Positions 38,085-45,670 of a stretch of DNA of 64,000 bases are shown piece by piece (positions within the stretch are counted from its first letter, which is position 1; every line of letters starts with the position of its first letter). Source of the stretch: Saprospiraceae bacterium (GTDB lineage Bacteria > Bacteroidota > Bacteroidia > Chitinophagales > Saprospiraceae). The stretch spans positions 1-64,000 of the forward strand of contig JABDJE010000215.1 of NCBI GenBank assembly GCA_013002625.1, read 5' to 3'. The position numbers and the translations under genes were made by a program. The notes under the pieces were generated by a model. It worked only from the letters and a program-made list of their open reading frames with translations. It ran no database searches and had not been told where the DNA came from.

Positions 38085-38885
38085 TTAATTCAGATGTTCT
38101 TGAATAGCTTTGAGTATGTTGGGGTGTAAAAGTTTGTTTGATGAAATGATCGACCCGTTCTCCAAATAGTCGTCTTTTCCCCAATAATCAGTCACACGAC
38201 CTCCTGCTTCTTCCACCAAGAGCGCACCTGCGGCCAGGTCCCAGATATTGAGCGTCCGCTCATAATAAATATCTATTTTTCCTGCAGCCACATAGGCTAG
38301 GTCCAATGCTGCAGAGCCCAATCTCCGAATCCCTCTGTAGTTCAAAATACAATGCCTGAGTAATGACATCGTTGGTTCAATGTCATCGCCCCTGCGATAT
38401 GGAAAACCCGTTACAACTATAGCTTGCTGGCGGTCATTATTGTCTTTGACGCTTATAGGCCGTTCATTTTCCCACGCTCCTTCTCCGCGTATCGCCGTGT
38501 AGGCCGTTTTTTGCATGATATCATAGACGATACCTAAAACAACCTCTCCGTCTATAGCCAGGGCTATGGATGTTGAAAAGTGAGGAATCTTATATAGAAA
38601 ATTAGTTGTGCCATCCAGAGGGTCGATGATCCACATTTTCTTCTTCAGCGTATTTTCTGTAGCATCCTCTTCGGTGATATAACCTGCTTCCGGCACAAGT
38701 TGCCGCAATGCTTTAACGATACGGTTTTCAGCTTCCTTGTCAACATAGCTTACAAGACTGTTGCGTTCCTTTTCTTCAATTTGTTCAGCTGTCACCTTAT
38801 CCATCTCTGTACGAATGAATAGGCCTACGCTTTCGCAAATGTTTTGCAATTCATGCTTTAATATATGAAGCTGGGAAGTTGTCAT
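38085..38885 (-). CDS. Inositol monophosphatase-family phosphatase
   Basis: A magnesium-dependent phosphatase of the IMPase/SuhB/CysQ family. The metal-binding motifs are AGYITEEDATEN near residue 65, WIIDPLDGTTNFLYKIPHFS near 85-105 and NIWDLAAGALLVEEAGG near 215-231. The 266-residue length is usual. Substrates in the family include inositol phosphates, fructose bisphosphate and PAP, and the sequence does not decide. Its ATG directly follows the stop of the NifU gene with no spacer, so the two are co-translated. Confidence 0.9.
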   Translation of the reverse strand: MTTSQLHILKHELQNICESVGLFIRTEMDKVTAEQIEEKERNSLVSYVDKEAENRIVKALRQLVPEAGYITEEDATENTLKKKMWIIDPLDGTTNFLYKIPHFSTSIALAIDGEVVLGIVYDIMQKTAYTAIRGEGAWENERPISVKDNNDRQQAIVVTGFPYRRGDDIEPTMSLLRHCILNYRGIRRLGSAALDLAYVAAGKIDIYYERTLNIWDLAAGALLVEEAGGRVTDYWGKDDYLENGSIISSNKLLHPNILKAIQEHLN

Positions 38886-39497
38886 TTACCCCATTTCTGC
38901 AACAACTTCTGTTACCTCGGGTACCATGCGCTTTAACATGCCTTCGATTCCAGATTTAAGTGTCACTGTGGAAGATGGACAGCCACTGCAAGAGCCTTGA
39001 AGAATCACGGCTACTTTTCCTTTATCAAAAGACTTGAATTCAATATTACCACCGTCCATTTCAACAGCCGGTTTTACATATTTATCGATAAGTTCTTTAA
39101 TCTTTTTAACTATCTCTACTTCTTCACCCTCGTATTGATAGGCTACACCTTTTTCTTCCTCAAGTTTTGTCATAGCTTCATCAAAGCCATCATTGACAAT
39201 TGTCTTTCCATCTTGAACATATTCCTTGATGAACTCTTTTAGGTTCAACATGATATCCTCCCAGGCATAGTTCATTTCCTTGGAGATGGTAACAAAATTA
39301 TTGCAGATATATACACCATTAACATAGGGCATTTCAAATAAAGCTATAGCCAAAGGAGACCATTCCTCGGCTAGATCTGCTGTTCTGAAGTCTGCTGTAC
39401 CTTTATATAGCATCCTGTTGGTTACAAACTTCAATGACTCCGGGTTAGGGGTCTGCTCAGTGTATAACATTATCGGACTTGCTGTCTTAGTTTCCAT
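38886..39497 (-). CDS. NifU-family iron-sulfur cluster carrier (Nfu type)
   Basis: A two-domain Nfu protein that would carry assembled Fe-S clusters to target enzymes. The N-terminal Nfu_N domain (about 10-95) begins with TEQTPNPESLKFVTNR. The C-terminal NifU domain holds the cluster-binding CxxC in GSCSGCPSSTVTLKSGIEGM near residue 170. At 203 residues it has the normal length. It is followed without a gap by the IMPase-family gene; the upstream FNR-like gene is 53 nt away. Confidence 0.93.
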   Translation of the reverse strand: METKTASPIMLYTEQTPNPESLKFVTNRMLYKGTADFRTADLAEEWSPLAIALFEMPYVNGVYICNNFVTISKEMNYAWEDIMLNLKEFIKEYVQDGKTIVNDGFDEAMTKLEEEKGVAYQYEGEEVEIVKKIKELIDKYVKPAVEMDGGNIEFKSFDKGKVAVILQGSCSGCPSSTVTLKSGIEGMLKRMVPEVTEVVAEMG

Positions 39498-39550
39498 AAT
39501 ATGTGTTTTGTATAAAGTGAAACGAAATTAAGCCCTTTTTGGTTTTGTTC

Positions 39551-40270
39551 CTAGCCATATAATTCATAGACCAGTTTGTCTTTCCCATATCCCAAACCAT
39601 TCAAGCGTTCAATCGCTTCATCTATCATGTTCTGCCAGCCGCACAACATGAACAGTCTGTTGTCTGCGATTTGCGCATAATGTCTGGTATAAACCTCATG
39701 TACATAACCCTGAAAACCATCGTAGGATTCTCTGGAGAGCGCAACGGAATACTTGAAACTGGATTCAGATTCAGCCAACTGCTTGAAGTAATCATGGTAA
39801 AGTATGCCTTCCTTATGTCTCGTGCCAAAAATCAAATGGATTGCTTTATGCGGTATCTTATTTTCAAATACATGTTCGATCATGGATTTAAAAGGTGCTA
39901 CCCCTGTGCCGGTACAGACCATGATAATTTCCTGATCGAGGTTTTGTGGTAAGGTAAATGTGCCTTGAGGGCCTTTCATTTGGAGGGTATCAGATAATTG
40001 TAGCTTATCAAAGAAATAGTCAGACGCCTTTCCGCCTTCTATTTTACTGATGATAAATTCCAGTTTGTTTTTTGTATTCGGGGGGTTAGCAATGGAATAA
40101 CTGCGCCATCTTTCCAATCGCTTTTCGCCAATATCAAGGTCAAATGTTACAAATTGTCCCGGCTCAAAATCAAAAGGTGTTTCCTGATCTACTTTAAGAA
40201 TTAAAGAACGAACCGATGGACTTGCGTATCCCAATTCTTCTACCTGTGCTGCTGTCCATTTTCTTGGCAT
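39551..40270 (-). CDS. FAD-dependent ferredoxin/flavodoxin-NADP reductase-like protein
   Basis: A 239-residue oxidoreductase with the FNR two-domain layout. The FAD-binding part shows WRSYSIANPPN (RxYS motif, near residue 55). The pyridine-nucleotide part shows CTGTGVAPFKSMIEH near 118 and the C-terminal MLCGWQNMIDEA. It has no 2Fe-2S domain, so it would need a separate electron partner. Ferredoxin or a related carrier is likely, but that is inference. Confidence 0.85.
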   Translation of the reverse strand: MPRKWTAAQVEELGYASPSVRSLILKVDQETPFDFEPGQFVTFDLDIGEKRLERWRSYSIANPPNTKNKLEFIISKIEGGKASDYFFDKLQLSDTLQMKGPQGTFTLPQNLDQEIIMVCTGTGVAPFKSMIEHVFENKIPHKAIHLIFGTRHKEGILYHDYFKQLAESESSFKYSVALSRESYDGFQGYVHEVYTRHYAQIADNRLFMLCGWQNMIDEAIERLNGLGYGKDKLVYELYG

Positions 40271-40373
40271 AATGTTAAACTATAAGTCTAAATAATGTTT
40301 ATAACTGATGTAAAGTTCGATTTAATTAAATTTCTTTTAGCCATCCATCACATTATATTAAATTAAAACGAAA

Positions 40374-41456
40374 TTGCGTTCCATTTCAGTGACAGAGCAA
40401 AAACAAATACAGGAGCAGCAAAAGGTCTTGGCATCCGTTCAGGGAACCAGGATAATTCTGCCTATGATTTTGGGTCTCGCTGTTGTCATCTACCTCATAT
40501 ATCGTCAGTTCGATTATGAGGAATTCAAATTGATAAAATGGAATGGTAAGGTTTGGTTCTGGCTGGGTTGTGCAGTTTTGATTTATGCTCTGAGGCATAT
40601 ATTTTACGCGTACAGGTTGAAAATTCTGTCCGATCATGAATTTTCATTCAAACATGCGGTTGAACTGGTCTTCATTTGGGAATTCGCTTCATCCATATCT
40701 CCAACTAGTATCGGGGGTTCGGCCGTTGCTGTGTTTTTCCTTTCACAGGAGAAAATATCCGCGGCCAAAGCTGTGTCCATAGTACTGTATACCGTTATTG
40801 TTGATACATTGTTCTTCCTCATATCCCTTGTATTCCTGTTTTTCATCTTTGGTCCAGTACTTATCCGTCCTGAAATGGAAAGTATGCTTGAGGGCTATGG
40901 GATAACTTTCATCATCGTTTGGCTTTTTATGCTTGCTTATGGCGTGATGCTTACCTGGGGATTATTCAGACCAAGAATCATCAAACGCATCCTAATGACG
41001 ATTGCCAAAATTCCATTCATCAGAAAATACCGTTTGAAATTGTATCAGATAGGTCAGGATGTTGTGATTACTTCAAAAGAAATCCGCAACAGACCCTTCA
41101 GCTTTCACTTACAAGCCACTGCAACAACAATTGGTGCCTGGGTAACCCGTTTTTTAACCGTCAATTTTATTATTCTGGCGTTGGTTGAAATCGACTGGAC
41201 CTTTATGTCACAGTTTCTGCTGTATGCACGCTCTCAAACCATGTATGTCATCACACAATTCAGTCCTACGCCGGGCGGATCAGGTGTTATGGAGTTGTTG
41301 TTTTCGGGGTTTTTTAGTGATTATATTTCAAAAGGCATAGGATCAATCGGTGCATTGCTGTGGCGGTTGATAACATATTATCCATACCTCATTATTGGTG
41401 TAATCATCATTCCTAACTGGATTCGTCGTGTTTTAAAAACCAAAAAGCAAGCATAG
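40374..41456 (+). CDS. Flippase-like membrane protein (LPG synthase TM/UPF0104 family)
   Basis: A 360-residue polytopic protein of the lysylphosphatidylglycerol-synthase membrane-domain family (AglD2/MprF-TM type), seen in lipid flippases. It has about seven to eight helices. Typical blocks are EFASSISPTSIGGSAVAVFF and SPTPGGSGVMELLFSGFF. An in-frame stop at 40359 and the lack of an ATG before about 40464 mean the start is a TTG (40374) or GTG (40389). A soluble MprF domain is absent, so lysine transfer is unlikely. Confidence 0.8.
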   Translation: MRSISVTEQKQIQEQQKVLASVQGTRIILPMILGLAVVIYLIYRQFDYEEFKLIKWNGKVWFWLGCAVLIYALRHIFYAYRLKILSDHEFSFKHAVELVFIWEFASSISPTSIGGSAVAVFFLSQEKISAAKAVSIVLYTVIVDTLFFLISLVFLFFIFGPVLIRPEMESMLEGYGITFIIVWLFMLAYGVMLTWGLFRPRIIKRILMTIAKIPFIRKYRLKLYQIGQDVVITSKEIRNRPFSFHLQATATTIGAWVTRFLTVNFIILALVEIDWTFMSQFLLYARSQTMYVITQFSPTPGGSGVMELLFSGFFSDYISKGIGSIGALLWRLITYYPYLIIGVIIIPNWIRRVLKTKKQA

Positions 41457-41504
41457 AGGAAGGTTAATTAAATTGGTTTCTTTCTAATTAACGTATTAGG
41501 TTTT

Positions 41505-41541
41505 GGGTCTTGGGTTTCGGGTTTCGGGTTTCGGGTTTCGG
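41505..41541. repeat. Telomere-like GGGTTTC tandem array
   Basis: One degenerate unit (GGGTCTT) is followed by four exact copies of GGGTTTC, ending with GG. The region lies just after the flippase-like gene. A related partial array occurs at 53115-53194. Confidence 0.85.
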
Positions 41542-41587
41542 AATCACCTTCGCCAAAGGCTTCGGCGATCAAGAGGGAAATATAACC

Positions 41588-41710
41588 GCCCAATTTTCAG
41601 TCTGGGGCGAGTAGTATTACGTCCGCGGCTTTGGTTTTGTAAAACCCAGGAAGCAGTAATACTGCGAGCTGAGGAAAGCGTGCGTCGGCAGAGAGACCTA
41701 TAAATTGGGC
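41588..41710. repeat. Nested inverted-repeat (fold-back) element
   Basis: Three concentric inverted repeats: GCCCAATTT at 41588-41596 with AAATTGGGC at 41702-41710, AGTATTAC at 41613-41620 with GTAATACT at 41656-41663, and GGTTTT at 41633-41638 with AAAACC at 41641-41646. The symmetry suggests a fold-back element or a structured RNA. A second pairing (CGCCC with GGGCG) competes with the outer stem. Confidence 0.65.
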
Positions 41711-41720
41711 TAGAATTTTG

Positions 41721-41747
41721 GGTACTTTGTTTCAATGACAAAGTACC
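41721..41747. repeat. GGTACTTTGT hairpin, copy 1
   Basis: A perfect 10-bp stem, GGTACTTTGT and ACAAAGTACC, with a 7-nt loop. It shares the trailing CGAAAGAA and AAAAT with copy 2. Confidence 0.8.
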
Positions 41748-41792
41748 GAAAGAAAAAAATACTTAATACAACTTAACACGTTGGGCCGGTTG

Positions 41793-41857
41793 GGTACTTT
41801 GTGGAACTTGCCCTTAAGCCATGTCTTAAGGATGTGCTTCAGAGGTGACAAAGTACC
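41793..41857. repeat. GGTACTTTGT hairpin, copy 2, with inner CCTTAAG palindrome
   Basis: The same 10-bp arms as copy 1 (41793-41802 and 41848-41857), but the loop is 45 nt and holds a second stem, CCTTAAG at 41812-41818 with CTTAAGG at 41825-41831. The flanking bases (TTGGGTACTTTGT and ACAAAGTACCGAAAGAA) match copy 1. Confidence 0.75.
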
Positions 41858-41886
41858 GAAAGAATAAAATTTACACTTAATGCTCC

Positions 41887-42378
41887 CTAGAACAACTCCA
41901 TTTGATGCGCAAACACCCCTTCGAGTTCTAATAACCATTTTTTTGCGGGTAGTCCAAAGGCATAACCGGTCAGGCTGTGATCTTTTCCAATAACCCTATG
42001 ACATGGTATAACGATAGGAAAAGGATTTTTACCGTTGGCTAATCCAACTGCGCGCACTGCATCAGGATTACCAATTTGGTTAGCCAGGGCACTATAATTG
42101 GTTGTTTTACCGTAGGGAACGGCTTCTAAGGCTTTCCATACCGATTGATAAAACGCCGTATAAGGTTCTGTATCCAATGCCAAATTAAAATCATACCGTT
42201 CTCCAGCAAAGTATTCCATGAGTTGTCGGGCGGCTTGAGAAGTTATAGAGTTGCTATTATCTTTTGATGCTGTGTCCTCGACCATTTCTATGGATTTGAT
42301 GGTTTTTTCATCAGCATTTATGCGCCAATTTCCAATTGGGGAAGCTACTATTGAAAAATGAAGGGTCTGGTCGGACAT
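41887..42378 (-). CDS. ogt: Methylated-DNA-[protein]-cysteine S-methyltransferase
   Basis: A suicide DNA-repair protein that removes alkyl groups from O6-alkylguanine. The acceptor Cys126 sits in PIVIPCHRVIGKD, preceded by the DNA-binding segment PYGKTTNYSALANQIGNP with the following RAVGLANGKNP. At 163 residues it has the Ogt size, and no Ada N-terminal domain is present. The repeat-rich intergenic region lies directly downstream and tRNA-Phe lies divergently upstream. Confidence 0.93.
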   Translation of the reverse strand: MSDQTLHFSIVASPIGNWRINADEKTIKSIEMVEDTASKDNSNSITSQAARQLMEYFAGERYDFNLALDTEPYTAFYQSVWKALEAVPYGKTTNYSALANQIGNPDAVRAVGLANGKNPFPIVIPCHRVIGKDHSLTGYAFGLPAKKWLLELEGVFAHQMELF

Positions 42379-42441
42379 ATTAAAGAAAATTAGATACTGA
42401 ATCTAAATGAAAAAAAATTAACACAGAATAAAAAAAGAATA

Positions 42442-42449
42442 TAAATTTG
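42442..42449 (+). promoter_or_regulatory. -7 box (TAnnTTTG) before tRNA-Phe
   Basis: TAAATTTG is a perfect -7 match 73 nt before the tRNA. No TTG box is seen about 20 nt upstream, so the -33 element is weak or different. Confidence 0.5.
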
Positions 42450-42501
42450 CATCCGCTTCCAATGGGGAGTAAGTAAAATTCAGAAACCAACTTTATTATA
42501 G

Positions 42502-42519
42502 ATCACGCTTCGGCGTGAT
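42502..42519 (+). other. UUCG-tetraloop hairpin in the tRNA-Phe leader
   Basis: ATCACGC-TTCG-GCGTGAT forms a perfect 7-bp stem with a stable tetraloop, ending 3 nt before the mature tRNA 5' end. It could guide processing of the precursor. It lacks a T run and so is not a standard terminator. Confidence 0.6.
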
Positions 42520-42522
42520 GAC

Positions 42523-42595
42523 GGTGCCTTAGCTCAGTTGGTAGAGCACAGGACTGAAAATCCTGGTGTCCCTGGTTCAATTCCTGGAGGCACCA
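42523..42595 (+). tRNA. tRNA-Phe (anticodon GAA)
   Basis: A complete cloverleaf of 73 nt. The acceptor stem is GGTGCCT/AGGCACC, the D arm GCTC...GAGC, the anticodon arm CAGGA-CTGAAAA-TCCTG with GAA at 42556-42558, and the T loop TTCAATT. The discriminator base is A and CCA is not encoded. One oddity is a U-U mismatch at the middle of the T stem (CCTGG opposite CCTGG). Confidence 0.95.
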
Positions 42596-42600
42596 CCGAA

Positions 42601-42627
42601 GCCTCGACGTAAGTCGGGGCTTTTTTT
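42601..42627 (+). terminator. Terminator after tRNA-Phe
   Basis: GCCTCGAC-GTAA-GTCGGGGC pairs with one G-T pair and is followed by seven T residues. It starts 6 nt after the tRNA. Confidence 0.88.
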
Positions 42628-42648
42628 ATGCCCTTTAATATCTAATGA

Positions 42649-43131
42649 TTATTCTCTTTCATAACAGAATGTGCGCTGATAGTCCTCATTCTTCATATCA
42701 ACAGTGGCAATCTGTAATGTCAAATAGAGTTTATCATTTTCACATATATAGTCAACACAACTGCTTGCATCTGCACAGATTGTAATAATATTATCGCCCT
42801 CCTCTAATGTGTATGTTACAGACACCGCTTCTAATTCATCTGGTTTGCCGGATGTGATTTCACCAGAATAATCTTCACGCAAAGTTATAATGGAGCACGC
42901 CTGTGTTTCAAAAGTTATTTCGTATTGCTCTGTTTTGTCTTTGATTGACAATATACCGCATCCATCTCCAAGGTCCTGATACGATTCAATCCGCTGAATT
43001 GAATCACTCATAAATCCACTCGATGCAATCTCCTTTAGCGTCCAGCTACCCAAGACAGTTTCCTGGGACAGTTCTTTGGAACAGGATATCAGCATTGTAA
43101 AAAGAACAAGCAGACTTAAGTATTTGCGCAT
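42649..43131 (-). CDS. Lipoprotein of unknown function, lipocalin-like size
   Basis: A 160-residue lipoprotein. The signal peptide ends in a lipobox (LISCSKE, Cys17). The mature part starts with the segment VLGSWTLKEIASSGF and is beta-rich with four more Cys, two in DASSCVDYICEND. The layout resembles the lipocalin-like lipoproteins common in Bacteroidota, but no family-specific motif is certain. It stands alone, with its own promoter region upstream. Confidence 0.75.
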   Translation of the reverse strand: MRKYLSLLVLFTMLISCSKELSQETVLGSWTLKEIASSGFMSDSIQRIESYQDLGDGCGILSIKDKTEQYEITFETQACSIITLREDYSGEITSGKPDELEAVSVTYTLEEGDNIITICADASSCVDYICENDKLYLTLQIATVDMKNEDYQRTFCYERE

Positions 43132-43294
43132 TAAACTATGAGATATTGGGTCGTTTTAATGTGACTAAAAATACTGTATTCTTTAACATCATTAAAAAGC
43201 CAGAATTGAAATGGTTGTTGCGGATTCAAAATTTAAACTTCCTCCTCAAGGATCTCAATTAAAAGGTAATGTGTTTTATCTGTTGTGGCTTTTA

Positions 43295-43302
43295 TACTTT
43301 TG
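43295..43302 (+). promoter_or_regulatory. -7 box (TAnnTTTG) before the polysaccharide genes
   Basis: TACTTTTG is a perfect -7 match, 35 nt before the ATG at 43338. It favours that ATG over the one at 43269, which would lie upstream of the expected transcript start. Confidence 0.5.
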
Positions 43303-43337
43303 CAAATAATTTTTACAGGCCAACGTTTGTACTTAAC

Positions 43338-44228
43338 ATGAACAAAGCGCAACTTATTAATCAACTAAATGCTATTGATTCTCAAATCAATAGACCAAGG
43401 TTGCTGCGTGTTTTATCAAAACTTCCCAGACACTTACGTTGGTCATTAACTAAACTTGGTCTGGGTAAAACCCTTAAATCTACATTTACTTTTTTTGGAT
43501 CACAGTTATACTTCCCCTACCCCGCCTCCAAGGACATATTTATTTGGCGTGCAAAGTCCCATGACAGTGAAATACGATTGGCCAAATATGTTATTCACAC
43601 CTTGGAGGAAGGTGATGGCTTTATAGATATAGGTGCCCATATTGGTTACTTTTCACAACTCGCAGCTCAATTGGTTGGAAATAGTGGATGTGTTTATGCG
43701 CTGGAGGCCTCCCCTGAAACATATAAGTATTTGAAGGTGAATACCGAAGACCTGCCTCAAGTCATCGCATACAATAAAGCTGTTGCGAATACCTTGGGTA
43801 CGATGGTGTTTCAGGAATATGACACAGCGTTTTCGGAATTTAACAGCCTAATTGAAGAAGCGCCAATAAAAAACCTTAAATCTACCGAGGTGGAAGTAGA
43901 AACAACCACGCTGGACTCAATGGATTTCAAACGACGAATAAGGCTTATTAAAATAGATGTTGAAGGCGCCGAAGATCTTGTAATCCAGGGCATGCAAAAA
44001 ATGCTTGACAGTTCTGAACCGCCAATCCTAGTCATTGAATTCCTTAAAGACCCAATAAAAAACACGGCACATAAAAAAGCCATGCGTTTGTTAAAGGCAA
44101 GAGGCTTTAATGTATTTCAGATCGATGATGCCGGGCACTTGTTGCCATTGGAGGATGTAGAGAAGTACATTGCTTCCATTCCTTTTGAATCAGATAATAT
44201 TATTTTTAAGAAAAGCACAAGTTCTTGA
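43338..44228 (+). CDS. FkbM-family methyltransferase
   Basis: A SAM-dependent methyltransferase of the FkbM family, often modifying sugars in surface polysaccharide clusters. The SAM motif reads GDGFIDIGAHIGYFSQLAA near residue 93, with YALEASPETYKYLKVN after it and IRLIKIDVEGAEDLVIQGM near 200, both family hallmarks. I chose the ATG at 43338 (296 residues) because a promoter box lies between the two candidate ATGs. It heads a run of coupled polysaccharide genes; the next start codon overlaps its stop (TTGA). Confidence 0.88.
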   Translation: MNKAQLINQLNAIDSQINRPRLLRVLSKLPRHLRWSLTKLGLGKTLKSTFTFFGSQLYFPYPASKDIFIWRAKSHDSEIRLAKYVIHTLEEGDGFIDIGAHIGYFSQLAAQLVGNSGCVYALEASPETYKYLKVNTEDLPQVIAYNKAVANTLGTMVFQEYDTAFSEFNSLIEEAPIKNLKSTEVEVETTTLDSMDFKRRIRLIKIDVEGAEDLVIQGMQKMLDSSEPPILVIEFLKDPIKNTAHKKAMRLLKARGFNVFQIDDAGHLLPLEDVEKYIASIPFESDNIIFKKSTSS

Positions 44229-45670
44229 GCGAAGCATCCGGTACTGGTACAATCTTTAAGCGCAATATCATTCTGCTGCTTATCATCAATTTTTTGATTA
44301 AGCCAATATATGTTCTATTCATCGAGGTTGAGGTCCAAAATGTGGTAGGGCCCAATGAATATGGCAGCTACTTTGGATTATTGAACTTCTGCATGCTGTT
44401 TAATATGATTCTTGACTTAGGAATTCAAAACTATAACAGCAAGTTTGTTGCTCAAAACCGATCCCAGGTCTCGGATCATTTCTCCTATGTATTGGGAACC
44501 AAGTTGATTCTTATTATTCTTTTCTTGTCTGTCATTTGTCTGGGGGCAGTACTTATTGGATTTCCTTCGACGTATTTCAAGTGGCTTTTGGGTATTGGCT
44601 TGATTCTTATTTTGAATACAACTCAACGATACCTGAGAAGTCATTTCTCCTCATTAGGCCAATACCGAAAAGAGGTGTGGCTGTCTGGTTTGGATAAGTT
44701 GCTAATAGTATTAGCCCTAGGTTTTTTCCTGTATATCCAAGGTCAAATGAGTATAGATATATTCATTTATACCCAAATTGTTGTTATTGCTTTTTCAATA
44801 ATTATCTCCCTCCTGTTATTAAGCCGAATGTTTAAATTGCGGATTCGCTTTTCAATTCAAAAGAGCTCGTCGCTCCTCAAAAAGAGCCTTCCCTATGCAT
44901 TGGTGCTTTTATTGATGACTTTGTTTACACGTCTGGATGGGGTCATGCTTGAAAGGTTATTAAATGATGACGCTTATAGTGCAGGCGTATATGCTGCCGG
45001 ATTCCGATTGATGGATGCCGCCAATATGATAGGCATTCTATTTGCAACGCTCTTACTTCCGATGTTTGCCAACGCACTTTCAGAGAACAGGTCGGTACAA
45101 CAACTATTCGCAAGCGGTAGTCAGTTTTTATTCTATGTCAGTGCAATCATTGTGTTGATTTGTCTTTTTTATGCCGAGCCCATTATCTATGCGTTGTATG
45201 ATGGCGCAAATAGCAATTATGTCTCTGTTTTCAAATATTTGATGGTGGCATTTCTTGCGATGTCCAATGCCAGTATCCTGGGCTGTCTCTTTTTGGCTTC
45301 TGGCCAACTTAAAGCCATTAATATCCTTTTTGGAATTGGTATTGTGGTGAATTTTACGTTGAACTATATGTTGATACCTGAGCATCAATCTTTTGGTGCA
45401 GTAATTGCAACTATTGTTACTCAATACCTGGTTTTCATCGGTATGTATGTGCTCGCAAATAGAAGTTTTAAAATCAGTTATTGGAATAAAAGTATTTTCG
45501 CGGCATTAATTGCTGTATTTATTGTAGCAATAATATGTGTTGGATTTGAAAAATATGTCGACATGAAATGGATATTGGAAATTTTGATTATTGGAATTTT
45601 TTCACTGATAGTATCATTTTTTACCGGCATATTTCGTTTACCTAACAGTCAATACCTAGAGAAGAAGTAA
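44225..45670 (+). CDS. Wzx-type polysaccharide flippase
   Basis: A 12- to 14-helix membrane protein of the oligosaccharide flippase (polysaccharide_synt) family that would move lipid-linked glycan units across the inner membrane. Family-like features are NVVGPNEYGSYFGLLNFCML near residue 36 and FTRLDGVMLERLLNDDAYSA near 238. There is no ATG in the right place; the start is a TTG in TTGA overlapping the FkbM stop. The stop overlaps the next start (TAATG). At 481 residues it has the usual size. Confidence 0.85.
   Translation: MSEASGTGTIFKRNIILLLIINFLIKPIYVLFIEVEVQNVVGPNEYGSYFGLLNFCMLFNMILDLGIQNYNSKFVAQNRSQVSDHFSYVLGTKLILIILFLSVICLGAVLIGFPSTYFKWLLGIGLILILNTTQRYLRSHFSSLGQYRKEVWLSGLDKLLIVLALGFFLYIQGQMSIDIFIYTQIVVIAFSIIISLLLLSRMFKLRIRFSIQKSSSLLKKSLPYALVLLLMTLFTRLDGVMLERLLNDDAYSAGVYAAGFRLMDAANMIGILFATLLLPMFANALSENRSVQQLFASGSQFLFYVSAIIVLICLFYAEPIIYALYDGANSNYVSVFKYLMVAFLAMSNASILGCLFLASGQLKAINILFGIGIVVNFTLNYMLIPEHQSFGAVIATIVTQYLVFIGMYVLANRSFKISYWNKSIFAALIAVFIVAIICVGFEKYVDMKWILEILIIGIFSLIVSFFTGIFRLPNSQYLEKK

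Larger units (their letters stand above)
41457..41886. other. Repeat-rich intergenic region
   Basis: This 430-bp gap has no plausible gene but three kinds of repeat: a GGGTTTC heptamer array, a nested inverted repeat bounded by GCCCAATTT and AAATTGGGC, and two GGTACTTTGT hairpins. Each is listed separately. Short open frames in it run through palindromes and are not convincing. Confidence 0.7.

Noticed and set aside
41503..41703. Short open frames in the repeat region on both strands
   Set aside because: They run through the heptamer array and the nested inverted repeats; products are low complexity.
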